Source: CAVOAK01 sp965217615
GTDB taxonomy: Bacteria; Pseudomonadota; Alphaproteobacteria; UBA8366; CAVOAK01
Assembly: GCA_965217615.1 (NCBI GenBank)
Contig: CBDCIT010000039.1
Span: forward strand, 1-64,000
Direction of reading: 5' to 3'
Length of the DNA: 64,000 bases
Below, in pieces: positions 8,473 to 16,149 of this stretch (the stretch's first letter is position 1; each line of letters opens with the position of its first letter). Below the pieces are notes generated by a model. The model did not search any database and was not told the origin of the DNA. It was given only the letters and a program-made list of their open reading frames with translations. A program made the position numbers and the translations under genes.

Positions 8473-9161
8473 ACTGCGCTGTGGCTGCGCAATGGAGTGC
8501 GGTGGGCGAGAATCGTGGCGCGACCGATGCGTCTTCGAATTCGGTATCACTATCCATCGATGCCGATCGCTTATTTGTCGCTGCCTTATGCCATCATAAG
8601 GCGGGTCGGACTGCAAGCGCGGCCGAACTTTACGAACGGATCACGCGGTCGACGCCCGATTTTGCGCCTGCATGGACCAACCTAGAGCATTTCCGTGTCT
8701 GAATGAATCGCGAGGGATTCACAGGCCGTCAATTTTGTGATTCAAACTGCATGCTGGGTAGGAGGTCAGCATGCATGGCTCAGTATCTATCAGAAGATCT
8801 TCGCATCAGGGTGATCGGCGCGATTGAAGGCGGGATGTCGCGCAACGGGGCGGCCAGACGGTTCGGTGTCAGCATCGCCAGCGCGGTGCGCTGGATGGAT
8901 GAATATTTGCGGTGTGGGCGGACGGCGCCGAAGCCGCGCGGCGGCGACCGCCGTTCCGGCCGGATCGAGGCGCAGGCTGATCTTCTGATGCGCGCCATTG
9001 AGGAGACACCTGACATCACGTTGATGGAACTGCGCGAGAAGCTAATCGCCGAGCGGGGCGAGAGCTTTGCAATCAGCACACTCCACGCTTTCTACCGCCG
9101 CCACGAGGTGACGTTTAAAAAAAGGGGATTATATCGAATAGTGCCGAAGGGGTCGAGTAAC

Positions 9162-9189
9162 ATGAGGCAATATGAGGCAATATGAGGCA
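9162..9189 (+). repeat. Short tandem repeat near the left IS1595 end
   Basis: Three copies of a 10-base unit, atgaggcaat, the last one imperfect. They lie about 38 bases inside the left terminal repeat. They could be transposase-binding subterminal repeats, but this is a guess. Confidence 0.6.
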
Positions 9190-9324
9190 TTACCAAATTA
9201 TATGTGACAATAGGGGATAATATGAGTTACTATGTGTTTAGATGGTTTGAACACACCATATATAGTGTGGAAGACACAATATGTGGTGCGTTCGTCGGTG
9301 AGGGCCAACTAGGGAGGGTGACCT

Positions 9325-9483
9325 GTGGGTAAGTGTGGCCAGAGGCCAGAAACCCCTTCTTCCCATCAGCCCAGCAAGGCCGAACTCGATAAAGACGTGA
9401 GCATTGACGCTCTGCCCGAGGCGCTGGCGTGGGCAATCACGCGCGGTGGCGCTGAACGGCGCGATGACAACAAAGACAAATGA
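9325..9483 (+). CDS. Possible 52-residue protein inside the IS1595 unit
   Basis: A GTG start at 9325 follows a strong ribosome site, agggaggg, by about six bases. The product begins MGKCGQRPETPSSHQPSKAE, contains VSIDALPEALAWAITRGG and ends in a charged tail. It converges with the tRNA genes, its stop lying eight bases from the first tRNA's CCA end. No family is recognised. The ribosome site is the main support. Confidence 0.4.
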   Translation: MGKCGQRPETPSSHQPSKAELDKDVSIDALPEALAWAITRGGAERRDDNKDK

Positions 9484-9490
9484 GAATCAA

Positions 9491-9567
9491 TGGTGGGCCC
9501 GACTGGACTCGAACCAGCACCCCCCCAGTTAGCAGCCGGGTGCTCTTTCCAGTTGAGTTACGGGCCC
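9491..9567 (-). tRNA. tRNA with GCU anticodon, type I body (mobile-element cargo)
   Basis: The minus strand folds into a full 77-base cloverleaf with encoded CCA. The acceptor stem is GGGCCCG/CGGGCCC. The D stem has three good pairs plus an A-C. The anticodon stem is CCCGG/CTGGG around the loop CTGCTAA (anticodon GCU, U33 present). There is a five-base variable loop and a T arm GCTGG TTCGAGT CCAGT. By anticodon it reads Ser AGC/AGU, but it lacks the long variable arm and G73 that bacterial SerRS expects; the discriminator is A73. A20, C35 and U36 are present, features used by ArgRS. The charging identity is therefore open. Confidence 0.8.
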
Positions 9568-9582
9568 CACCATTGGTGTCGT

Positions 9583-9657
9583 TGGAGTCGGGGACCGGAT
9601 TCGAACCGGCATACCAAGAATTGCGGGTCCTGTGCCTAACCATTCGGCCACCCCGAC
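9583..9657 (-). tRNA. tRNA-Cys-like gene with 8-base anticodon loop
   Basis: A 75-base cloverleaf with encoded CCA: acceptor GTCGGGG/CCCCGAC, D arm with GCC/GGC, T arm GCCGG TTCGAAT CCGGT. The discriminator is U73, which points to Cys. The anticodon stem pairs best as CAGGA/TCTTG, leaving an eight-base loop CCCGCAAT with GCA displaced by one base. A seven-base loop would give anticodon CGC after C33 and lose one stem pair, and the body does not fit tRNA-Ala. It lies 15 bases upstream of the GCU tRNA and is probably in one transcript. It may be a degenerate or altered tRNA-Cys. Confidence 0.72.
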
Positions 9658-9701
9658 CTCAACGGATGATGCGTAGGACTTGCGGGTGAACGAAGGTTGC
9701 C

Positions 9702-9708
9702 CTATATA
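9702..9708 (-). promoter_or_regulatory. Possible -10 box for the tRNA pair
   Basis: A tatatag sequence on the minus strand lies about 45-50 bases upstream of the tRNA-Cys-like gene. No convincing -35 box at the usual distance was found. Confidence 0.25.
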
Positions 9709-9751
9709 GACAGGGATTCCATCGCGTCGCCTGCACAGCAATACGCGATTA

Positions 9752-9784
9752 GCGCCCCGGTTGAGGTAAAACTCTCCGGGGCGC
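9752..9784 (-). terminator. Strong hairpin between transposase and tRNA genes
   Basis: A perfect 9-bp stem gcgccccgg/ccggggcgc with a 15-base loop. No clean T-run follows on the minus strand, so its role as a terminator of the transposase transcript is only likely. Confidence 0.4.
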
Positions 9785-9841
9785 GTCTATTCTATGCTAC
9801 AGGATGCTGTTAGTCGAGTCTGACGACACACCAGACCTTGT

Positions 9842-10789
9842 TTAGCCGGACACCAAATCCTTGTACCGAAGCCGCTTCCCCGCCATCTTGGAAACTACGC
9901 TGCGCATCATATCGGTAGTGTCGGCGTCGCGGGTATTGTGGCGACCCGCGAACTCGTTGACGTAGCGGTCTAAATGCTTTTCGGAGAAGTGGTGGAACGT
10001 CCCCTGATAGCCCCGCTTTAGCATGGACCAGAAGGATTCGATCCCATTGGTGTGGGCCTGCCCGCGCACATACTCACCAACCGAATGATTGACGGCCTCG
10101 TGGTCGAAAGGCATTCCCTTGTAGGCACTGGCCTCGTCCGTGTAGACCGTGGCGCCGGGCGCCGCGTGATCGGCCACGAACCCCTGTAGCGTTTCCGCGT
10201 CAGTCGCTTCTATCTTCCGCGCCGTTACTCGGTTGCTGCCACTATCCTTGATGCCGATGACTGCTGACTTACCGGCGGTTCCACGCCCTGTGAGTCCTTT
10301 ACGCTTTGACCGAGACATGTTCTTGCGCTTCCCGCCAATATAGGTCTCGTCCACCTCAACCGGACCCGTATACATGGCACCATTTTCCTTCCATGATTCC
10401 CGCAACCGATGGGCCAAGAACCACGCCGACCTCTGTGTAATCCCGAGATCGCGGTGAAGCTTCATGGACGAGACACCTTTCAGGTTGGTAGTGACCTGAT
10501 AGAGCGCGATCGCCCAAGCCTGGAAGCCCAGATTAGAAGCTTCCATAGGGGTCTTTGTGCGGACGCTGAACCGCTTCGCGCATTCCTTCTCACGACAGCG
10601 ATACGGCATAGTCTTGTGCTTTGCGCCCGACTGGACGTTGGTTGATCCGCAATATGGGCAGTGTGGTTCCTCTGGCCAGCGTTGCTCCGCAAACCATTTC
10701 TCGGCGGTTGCATCATCCGGGAACATCTTGAATAATGCTTTTAGCGTCAGACCTTTGCGGTGGGATTTTCCGGGTGCCTTTTGTGCCAT
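9842..10789 (-). CDS. IS1595-family transposase
   Basis: The 315-residue protein has an N-terminal zinc ribbon (CPYCGSTNVQ with CREKECAKRFSV) followed by the ISXO2-like DDE domain: Asp in VEVDETYIGGKRKN, Asp in ATVYTDEASAYKG, then HTNGIESFWSMLKRGY carrying the Asn/Glu residues. The ATG at 10789 has aaggagg six bases upstream. The frame is intact, so it could move this unit and perhaps related units such as that at 2218-3109. Confidence 0.93.
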   Translation of the reverse strand: MAQKAPGKSHRKGLTLKALFKMFPDDATAEKWFAEQRWPEEPHCPYCGSTNVQSGAKHKTMPYRCREKECAKRFSVRTKTPMEASNLGFQAWAIALYQVTTNLKGVSSMKLHRDLGITQRSAWFLAHRLRESWKENGAMYTGPVEVDETYIGGKRKNMSRSKRKGLTGRGTAGKSAVIGIKDSGSNRVTARKIEATDAETLQGFVADHAAPGATVYTDEASAYKGMPFDHEAVNHSVGEYVRGQAHTNGIESFWSMLKRGYQGTFHHFSEKHLDRYVNEFAGRHNTRDADTTDMMRSVVSKMAGKRLRYKDLVSG

Positions 10790-11444
10790 ACCAGCCTCCT
10801 TGTTCTTTACTATATGGTGCCGAAATGGCTGGCTTCAAGAGTGTTTCGGCACTATTCGATATAATCCCCATTGGAAAACCACGACGCTGGTCGCGGGCCT
10901 GCGCCTCGACGGCCTGACCGCCCCCATGGTCATCGACGGCGCCATGAACGGAGAGGGTTTCACCGCCTATGCCGAGACCCTCCTCGCGCCGACGCTGAAC
11001 CCCGGCGACATCGTGATCATGGACAATCTCCCCGCCCACAAGGCCGCGGACGCCCGGGCGGCAATCGAACGGACCGGAGCGACACTGATGTTCCTCCCGC
11101 CCTACTCGCCGGACTTCAATCCGATCGAGCAGGTCTTCGCAAAGCTCAAGGCGCTCTTGCGAAAAGCCGCCGCAAGAACCATCGACACACTCGAGGCCGC
11201 CATCGCGACAGCGCTCGATGCCTTCACCCCCAGTGAATGCGCCAACTATTTTACAAACTCGGGTTACAAGCCGGATTGATCCGAAAATGCTCTAGGTGTT
11301 GCACTCCGCACCCTGAACCGATTCGAGGCCGCGGTCGCGTGCTTGTCTCGGGCCGTGAGTCTTGCACCCGAAGATGCGGCGGCGCACTCAAACCTCGCGA
11401 ACGCTCTAAGGTCTGCTGGGCGACTGAGTGAGGCAGTGGAGTCC

Positions 11445-12838
11445 GGTTGTGTCTCGAAAGTGGTGGAAATTGGTTTTGGCGCCTCTCCGAGCGGGCTGAG
11501 TTTTGCGGCGGTCAGGCCGCTCGGTCAAGGGTTTCGTCGGCGATTAGCTGATCGAGGGTTTCCCATCCATCGACTTTGCGCATCTGGATTTGGCCGGAAG
11601 CGAGGAGCGCCCAGAGGAGCATCGGCACTGTTTCGGGACACGGCAGCACGGTCTGTGTTTTGATCCGGCGCTTGAACTCCTCGTTGAGACGCTCAATGGC
11701 GTTGGTCGTTCGGGCTGATTTCCATTGGCTCTTGGACAGGCGCGTGAAGGTAAAGAGCTTGTCGCCCGCTTCTGCGAGGCTGTCCGCGACGGCCCTGCAT
11801 TTCAGCCGCCACTTGCGGACAAACGCCTTGCGGCGGGTTTCCACCTCGGAGGCAGTGTCGGCATAGATCATATCGCGGTAATCTTCGCTCAGCTCGTCAT
11901 GCATGTGTTTGGGAGCATGACCCAGAAGGTTGCGGTGCTTGTGCACGGTGCAGCGTTGAACGGGAAGGTCATCGCCCCAAAGCGCCGACAGAGCCGCCTC
12001 CAGTCCCGGCGCGCCATCGACGATGACAAACCCGGGCCGTTTCAGTCCACGCGCATCAAGGTCGTCGAGGAACTGGCGCCACGCCGCCTGGCTTTCTCCG
12101 CCCATATTCCCGATCGAAAGCAAGACCTTCTGGCCATCCCGGCGCACCCCTATAGCCGCGAGAACCGAGATGTTGGTGGCCTTGCGATCCAGTCGGGTCT
12201 TGATCACAGTGCCGTCAAGGATCAGCCGAACGATATCCTCATCCGCGAGGCCACGGCTGCACCAGGCGTCCCAATCGACCTTCACCTTGCGCCACGCCCG
12301 GCTCACAACGTCCTTGCTCACAGCACCCCGGAAGAGCCCGAACAGCGCGCGTCTCACCCGCCGCGTGTTGGTTCCGGACAGATACACCGAAGCGATCAGC
12401 GCCTCGGCCTTTCTGGTCAGCCGCTGGTAGCGCGGCAGCGCCCGCGAACGCCATTCCGACGCCCGACCGTCTTCCTCAACGATCCGTGCACGCGGCACGC
12501 TCACCCTCTCGGTCCCGAATGCCCCCGTCAGTTGCCGCTCCCGGTGCCCGTTCCGATACCCTTGCCGAAGCGCGTCCTCTCGACCGTATCGGCAGCGCCC
12601 GAGAAACTGCGCAAGTTCCTCCTCAAAAACGGCCTCGATCGTGGATCTGATGTTCTCCCGCAGCCGGTCCTCGAGCGGATCATAGCCGGTGTCATTGGCC
12701 AGTAGCGAAAGCGCGGAAGTCTCGGTAGTGTTCTTCATGGCGTGATCTCCTTGGCGGTGCTAGCCGCCGGTTGGGTGGTTGTCTTGTCACCCGGAGATTA
12801 CGCCATCCTCAAATTTCCACCACTTTCGAGACACAGCC
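11445..12838 (-). mobile_element. IS256-family element, copy 2, intact
   Basis: 1394 bp with terminal inverted repeats (gttgtgtctcgaaagtgg at the left, the complement of gctgtgtctcgaaagtgg at the right). The direct repeat ggagtcc flanks it (11438-11444 and 12840-12846), one base short of the usual 8. It is inserted in the TPR/glycosyltransferase-like gene, and removing it restores the frame. Confidence 0.93.
11512..12738 (-). CDS. IS256-family (Mutator-type) transposase, intact
   Basis: The 408-residue protein has an N-terminal DNA-binding region (residues ~20-110, with RQGYRNGHRERQL) and the Mutator-type DDE core: Asp in VRLILDGTVIK, Asp in FVIVDGAPGLE, Glu in TTNAIERLNEEFKRR. The sequence LPVQRCTVHKHRNLL is the usual CxxH block. 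The ATG at 12738 begins MKNTTETSALSLL. It is the intact counterpart of the broken copy at 1660-3785. Confidence 0.93.
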   Translation of the reverse strand: MKNTTETSALSLLANDTGYDPLEDRLRENIRSTIEAVFEEELAQFLGRCRYGREDALRQGYRNGHRERQLTGAFGTERVSVPRARIVEEDGRASEWRSRALPRYQRLTRKAEALIASVYLSGTNTRRVRRALFGLFRGAVSKDVVSRAWRKVKVDWDAWCSRGLADEDIVRLILDGTVIKTRLDRKATNISVLAAIGVRRDGQKVLLSIGNMGGESQAAWRQFLDDLDARGLKRPGFVIVDGAPGLEAALSALWGDDLPVQRCTVHKHRNLLGHAPKHMHDELSEDYRDMIYADTASEVETRRKAFVRKWRLKCRAVADSLAEAGDKLFTFTRLSKSQWKSARTTNAIERLNEEFKRRIKTQTVLPCPETVPMLLWALLASGQIQMRKVDGWETLDQLIADETLDRAA

Positions 12839-13912
12839 AGGAGTCCCATCGTAGGGCACTCCAACTTTCACCGGACGCTGCGGGCGCCCACTACAATCTT
12901 GCGCTTGTCCTTCGCGACAGTGGGGATATTGCCGCTGCAATGAAGCAGTTCGAACGCGCAGAAGAGCTTGGCTATCGCTCGGCGGATCTGCATTGGGACC
13001 GCGCGCTCGCTTGCCTTACTGACGGTGAATTGACACGCGGGTTTGCCGACTACGAGTGGCGATGGCGCTTGCCTGAAGTCAAAGCGCGTCCCCTCTCGGG
13101 TACGCCGTGGAAAGGCGAATCTCTAGATGGACGCACGCTGTTTGTCTACGCGGAACAAGGATTCGGCGACACGATTCAGTTTGCCCGTTATGTCCCTATG
13201 ATTGCCGGACGAGCCGGTCGGATCATCTTTGAGTGCCAAGTTCCGCTATTTCGCTTGTTTTCCGGCAGCGAAAAATTGCGAACGTTGAACTCATTCGACA
13301 GGGCAAGCAGATTCCTGAGTTTGACTTTCATGTGGCTCTTCTGACACTGCCTCATTTGGTCGGCACAACACTCTCATCGATCCCGGCAGATATCCCCTAT
13401 CTTACACGGCCGTCCGCTAGCGACCATCTGCTGACATCTCGCGCGGGACTAAAGGTCGGTCTTGCATGGACTGGCAAACCGACGCACCGGAACGACCGCA
13501 ACCGCTCGATTGCGCTTGAGCACCTTGCACCGCTTTTGCAAGTGCCGCATGTCCAGTTCGTAAGTCTGCAGGTCGGAACCGCGTCCCGGGACATCGCTGC
13601 ATTGGGTTACGGCTCGGTTATCGAAAATCTGGCGCCGTCGCTTAAAGATTTTGCCGACACCGCGGCGGCCATCGATGCCGTCGATCTCGTCATCAGCATC
13701 GACAGCGCGGTTGCGCATCTTGCCTGCGCACTCGGCCATCCTGTCTGGACGTTGATTCCCTACGTTCCGGATTGGCGATGGATGCGCCGGCGCGACGACA
13801 GCCCTTGGTATCCAACGATGAGCCTCATGCGACAACAAGCACCAGGTGATTGGACCGATCTAATGCAACGCGTCGGCGAACGCCTCTCGCACCATAACGC
13901 AAGCTGAACGAC

Positions 13913-13999
13913 GATTATTTATAAGTTAATAATCACACTTATCTATTTTGTCCTCCTATCCTAGATCTCATATGTATCATTATTAACTTATAAATAATC
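13913..13999. repeat. AT-only 21-bp perfect inverted repeat
   Basis: gattatttataagttaataa plus t (13913-13933) is exactly complementary to 13979-13999, with a 45-base spacer. It is strikingly AT-rich against the GC-rich surroundings and lies six bases after the pseudogene stop. It could be a miniature transposable element or a bidirectional hairpin; no direct repeats flank it. Confidence 0.85.
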
Positions 14000-14109
14000 T
14001 GGGTCTAGAGGCATTCCGCCGACGCTTCTCGGGACACTGCTCTTACTGCGTTGTTGGTGCTGACTCTACAACATATAGTGAAAAGTTCGAACGACCATCC
14101 AAAATATGG

Positions 14110-15458
14110 TGTCGATAACAAACTGAGTTGACCGCTTTATGTACCATATGAATTGACCGCTTCTGTTGTGGTGGTTTGGCTCGGTCGCGTCGAAAGCGGG
14201 TCACGCGGCCTGGAGCCTGTCGTCGTCGATGGTTTCGCCGTCGGCGCGGTAGCGCGCCAGACACCTGGGTCCGTGGAAGACGGCCAGGTGGCCGTCGGGA
14301 TATTCGTGCACCCGGACCTGCGCCTTGACGTAGTGGTGGCGGTGGCGATCGGCCGGGATCTGCAGCGTGCGGTTCTTGTAGCGCACGGTGTTGTCGCCCG
14401 CGACGACGCGGTCCTCCTGGGCGCAGAGGATGTCCTCGAGCGTGCCGGCAAAAGCCACGAAGGCCGAGCCGGTGTCCGCGGCCGGGCGGGCGAAGCGGGC
14501 GTTGTGCGCCGGCCAGAAGAGCTCCTCGAGAAAGCGATTGGCCTCGGCCATGGTGGCGATCCCGGCGAGGCGCAGCTCCTGGGGCAGGCGCTTCTGCAAG
14601 GTCCCGAACATGCGCTCCGAGCGGCCCCGGGCCTGCGGCGAATAGGCCGCGATCAACTCGATGCCGAGCTGCGCCAAGGCCCGGCCGATCTGGGTCGGGT
14701 TGTCCTTGTCCACACCGCCGCCTGCCTCGGGCGTGTGCCAGTAGTGCGAGGCCCGATCGGCGTAGAGCGAGCAGAACAGCCCGTTTTCGGCGATCACCTC
14801 GCCGAGCCCGCGGAACGTGCTCATCGTGCCCTCCTCGGCAACGAAGAAGCCCGAATAGACCTCCGATGTCGCATCGTCCATGGTCACGATCAGATCCCAC
14901 CACTGGCCCGCAACCCACTCGTGGCTCGAGCCGTCCTGGTGCAGCATCATCCCCACCACCGGTCGGCGCGGCCGCTTCCGGCGGTGCGCTCCGCGCCTGG
15001 GCGCCGGCTTGATCTTGCCGTGCGCCTGCAAGCTCAGGCGAAGCCAGTTGTAGCTCAGCCCGAAGCCATGCTCGCAGACCAGCTTCTCGTGGAAGTGCTT
15101 GGCCGTGAAGTCCGGGTAGCGCGTCTCGAACAGCTCCAGCACCCGCATCACCTCGTCCACCGGCGCGCGGCGCGCCGAGACCCGCCCAAGGCGCCGGTCG
15201 TACAAACCCTCGGCACCCTCGGCCTCATAGCGCTCCCGCCAGCGCCGGAACGTCCGCTCCGACATGCCCAGGATCTCCGAGGCCTCGGCCTGGCTCAAAT
15301 CACCCCGATAACAACGTCCGTAGACATCCTCGAACTTCATCAATCTCAGTCCCTGCAACTGCTCCGTCCGGCGCATCCGATTCCTCCAGATTTGGAGGAA
15401 ATCTAAAACCGGACAGATCATCTGTTACATAGACCGGTCATATCGTGTGTTAGCGACA
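14110..15458 (-). mobile_element. ISNCY-type element, copy 3, intact
   Basis: 1349 bp with the same ends as copies 1 and 2 and an intact transposase. It is flanked by the perfect 15-bp direct repeat ccatccaaaatatgg (14095-14109 and 15459-15473), an unusually long target duplication. Confidence 0.93.
14201..15376 (-). CDS. ISNCY-type DDE transposase, copy 3
   Basis: 391 residues, identical to copy 1 apart from a few substitutions (for example RALAQLG preceded by Ile rather than Val, and FARPAADTG rather than FACPAADTG). Domains and start choice (15376, MRRTEQLQG after ggagg) are as in copy 1. The full-length frame and clean target duplication suggest this is the most recent, possibly active, copy. 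Confidence 0.9.
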   Translation of the reverse strand: MRRTEQLQGLRLMKFEDVYGRCYRGDLSQAEASEILGMSERTFRRWRERYEAEGAEGLYDRRLGRVSARRAPVDEVMRVLELFETRYPDFTAKHFHEKLVCEHGFGLSYNWLRLSLQAHGKIKPAPRRGAHRRKRPRRPVVGMMLHQDGSSHEWVAGQWWDLIVTMDDATSEVYSGFFVAEEGTMSTFRGLGEVIAENGLFCSLYADRASHYWHTPEAGGGVDKDNPTQIGRALAQLGIELIAAYSPQARGRSERMFGTLQKRLPQELRLAGIATMAEANRFLEELFWPAHNARFARPAADTGSAFVAFAGTLEDILCAQEDRVVAGDNTVRYKNRTLQIPADRHRHHYVKAQVRVHEYPDGHLAVFHGPRCLARYRADGETIDDDRLQAA

Positions 15459-15473
15459 CCATCCAAAATATGG

Positions 15474-16145
15474 TTGTTGAGCTGGATAGGCGCTGATATA
15501 GAAGAGGCGTCGGGAGGGCACCCAGGCGACCAAGATCTGCAAGGGTGACACCCACGCATCCGGCCGAAACCGGATACTCCCGACGCCTCAGGAACCCCCC
15601 AAGGGCTCCAGCATCGCAGGAACGGGCTGCCCTAGGCACCGCACCCCAACTCCGGCAGTCACCCTGGCAATCGGACTGCCGGCCAGGGCCGGCTCGCGAT
15701 CCGGATCTAGACGTCCGAACCGCAGCCAGGCTGAAAGACTTGTCGTCCTTGCGGATATATCGCGTCTTCGCACACAGCGGGAAGCGCTTCCGCGCCTCCG
15801 ACCGAGCCCGATTAAACGCCGCAGGGAGGGCAGCGCAACCAGGCTAGTCCGTGGTTTGCCACGAAGACAAACGCACGGTCCTTCGCGCGAAGTTCGCGGC
15901 CTCCTCCACCCTGACCCCGTCCTTCGAGAATAACGGGGTCAGGCCTCGACACAAGTGGCGTCAGAAGACACCATCTGCGCGGGCGGCGAACCGATAGGCT
16001 CTGCACGGAACCCATCCGCACGCCATGAAGAAGACATGCTCCGCAAATCGCTTCCGGGGCCGCCCGATCCATCCTTGGACGCTCCGGACGTCTCACGGGC
16101 GCTCGGGAATTCGGCGCAATTCCCCAGCAATCGGTCGACCTCCCC
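15474..16145. other. No recognisable gene; two strong hairpins
   Basis: This GC-rich stretch between two insertion sequences shows no protein family on either strand. It contains the complex hairpin at 15504-15589 and a 10-bp hairpin ctgaccccgt/acggggtcag at 15911-15942. It may be remains of older mobile DNA. Confidence 0.5.
15504..15589 (+). other. Candidate structured RNA or element end
   Basis: Outer arms gaggcgtcgggag (15504-15516) and ctcccgacgcctc (15577-15589) pair perfectly over 13 bp. Inside are gggt/accc and atccgg/ccggat hairpins. The ggg-tg at ~15542 could pair either with caccc upstream or with caccc just downstream, so two alternative folds exist. No known RNA family was recognised. 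Confidence 0.35.
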
Positions 16146-16149
16146 TTAA

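Larger units (their letters stand above)
9124..10869 (-). mobile_element. IS1595-family element carrying two tRNA genes
   Basis: The ends are perfect 25-bp inverted repeats beginning ggggattatatcgaatag (9124 onward and the complement ending at 10869). In minus-strand order it contains the transposase (10789-9842), a GC-rich hairpin, two tRNA genes 15 bases apart, and on the plus strand a possible 52-codon gene. The flanks do not match (taaaaaaa on the left, attggaaa on the right). This agrees with a deletion of the adjoining IS630 DNA removing one copy of the 8-bp duplication. IS1595-family units with passenger genes are known; tRNA cargo is, to my knowledge, unusual. Confidence 0.9.
8775..11279 (+). 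pseudogene. IS630-type transposase, interrupted and internally deleted
   Basis: The N-terminal piece (8775-9123, ~116 residues) carries a helix-turn-helix (GAARRFGVSIASAVRWMDEY) and a second DNA-binding region. The start has ggaggt nine bases upstream. The C-terminal piece (10871-11279) holds the second Asp (GDIVIMDNLPAHK) and the Glu region (PPYSPDFNPIEQVFAKLK). The two pieces sum to ~250 residues against about 315-345 for the family. The segment with the first catalytic Asp is absent, so roughly 200-280 bases were lost when or after the IS1595 unit entered. Confidence 0.88.
8685..11292 (+). mobile_element. IS630-type element, split by an IS1595-family element
   Basis: The ends are short inverted repeats (gagcattt / aaatgctc) and each is flanked by a TA dinucleotide (8683-8684 and 11293-11294), the TA target duplication typical of IS630/Tc1-mariner elements. 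Removing the element and one TA restores the TPR reading frame. The inside has been replaced in part by the 1746-bp IS1595-family unit. Confidence 0.9.
8481..13907 (+). pseudogene. TPR-repeat/glycosyltransferase-like gene split by insertions
   Basis: Three pieces form one reading frame when the insertions are removed: 8481-8684, 11295-11444 and 12847-13907. The joins are exact: T-N-L continues as G-V-A-L at the IS630 site, and A-V-E-S continues as H-R-R-A-L at the IS256 site. The N-terminal half is tetratricopeptide repeats (for example EAAVACLSRAVSLAPEDAAA). The C-terminal half resembles the GT9/GT41-like domain found in TPR proteins (EQGFGDTIQFARYVP, VGLAWTGKPTHRND, SIDSAVAHLACALGHPVW). A further one-base shift lies in the A-run near 13270. 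The apparent start is a GTG eight bases after asd. It may once have glycosylated surface or protein targets. Confidence 0.85.

Noticed and set aside
9437..9741. Overlapping 60-70-residue open frames on both strands across the tRNA pair
   Set aside because: They are translations of tRNA sequence (for example GTGFEPAYQ-type peptides) and have no ribosome sites.
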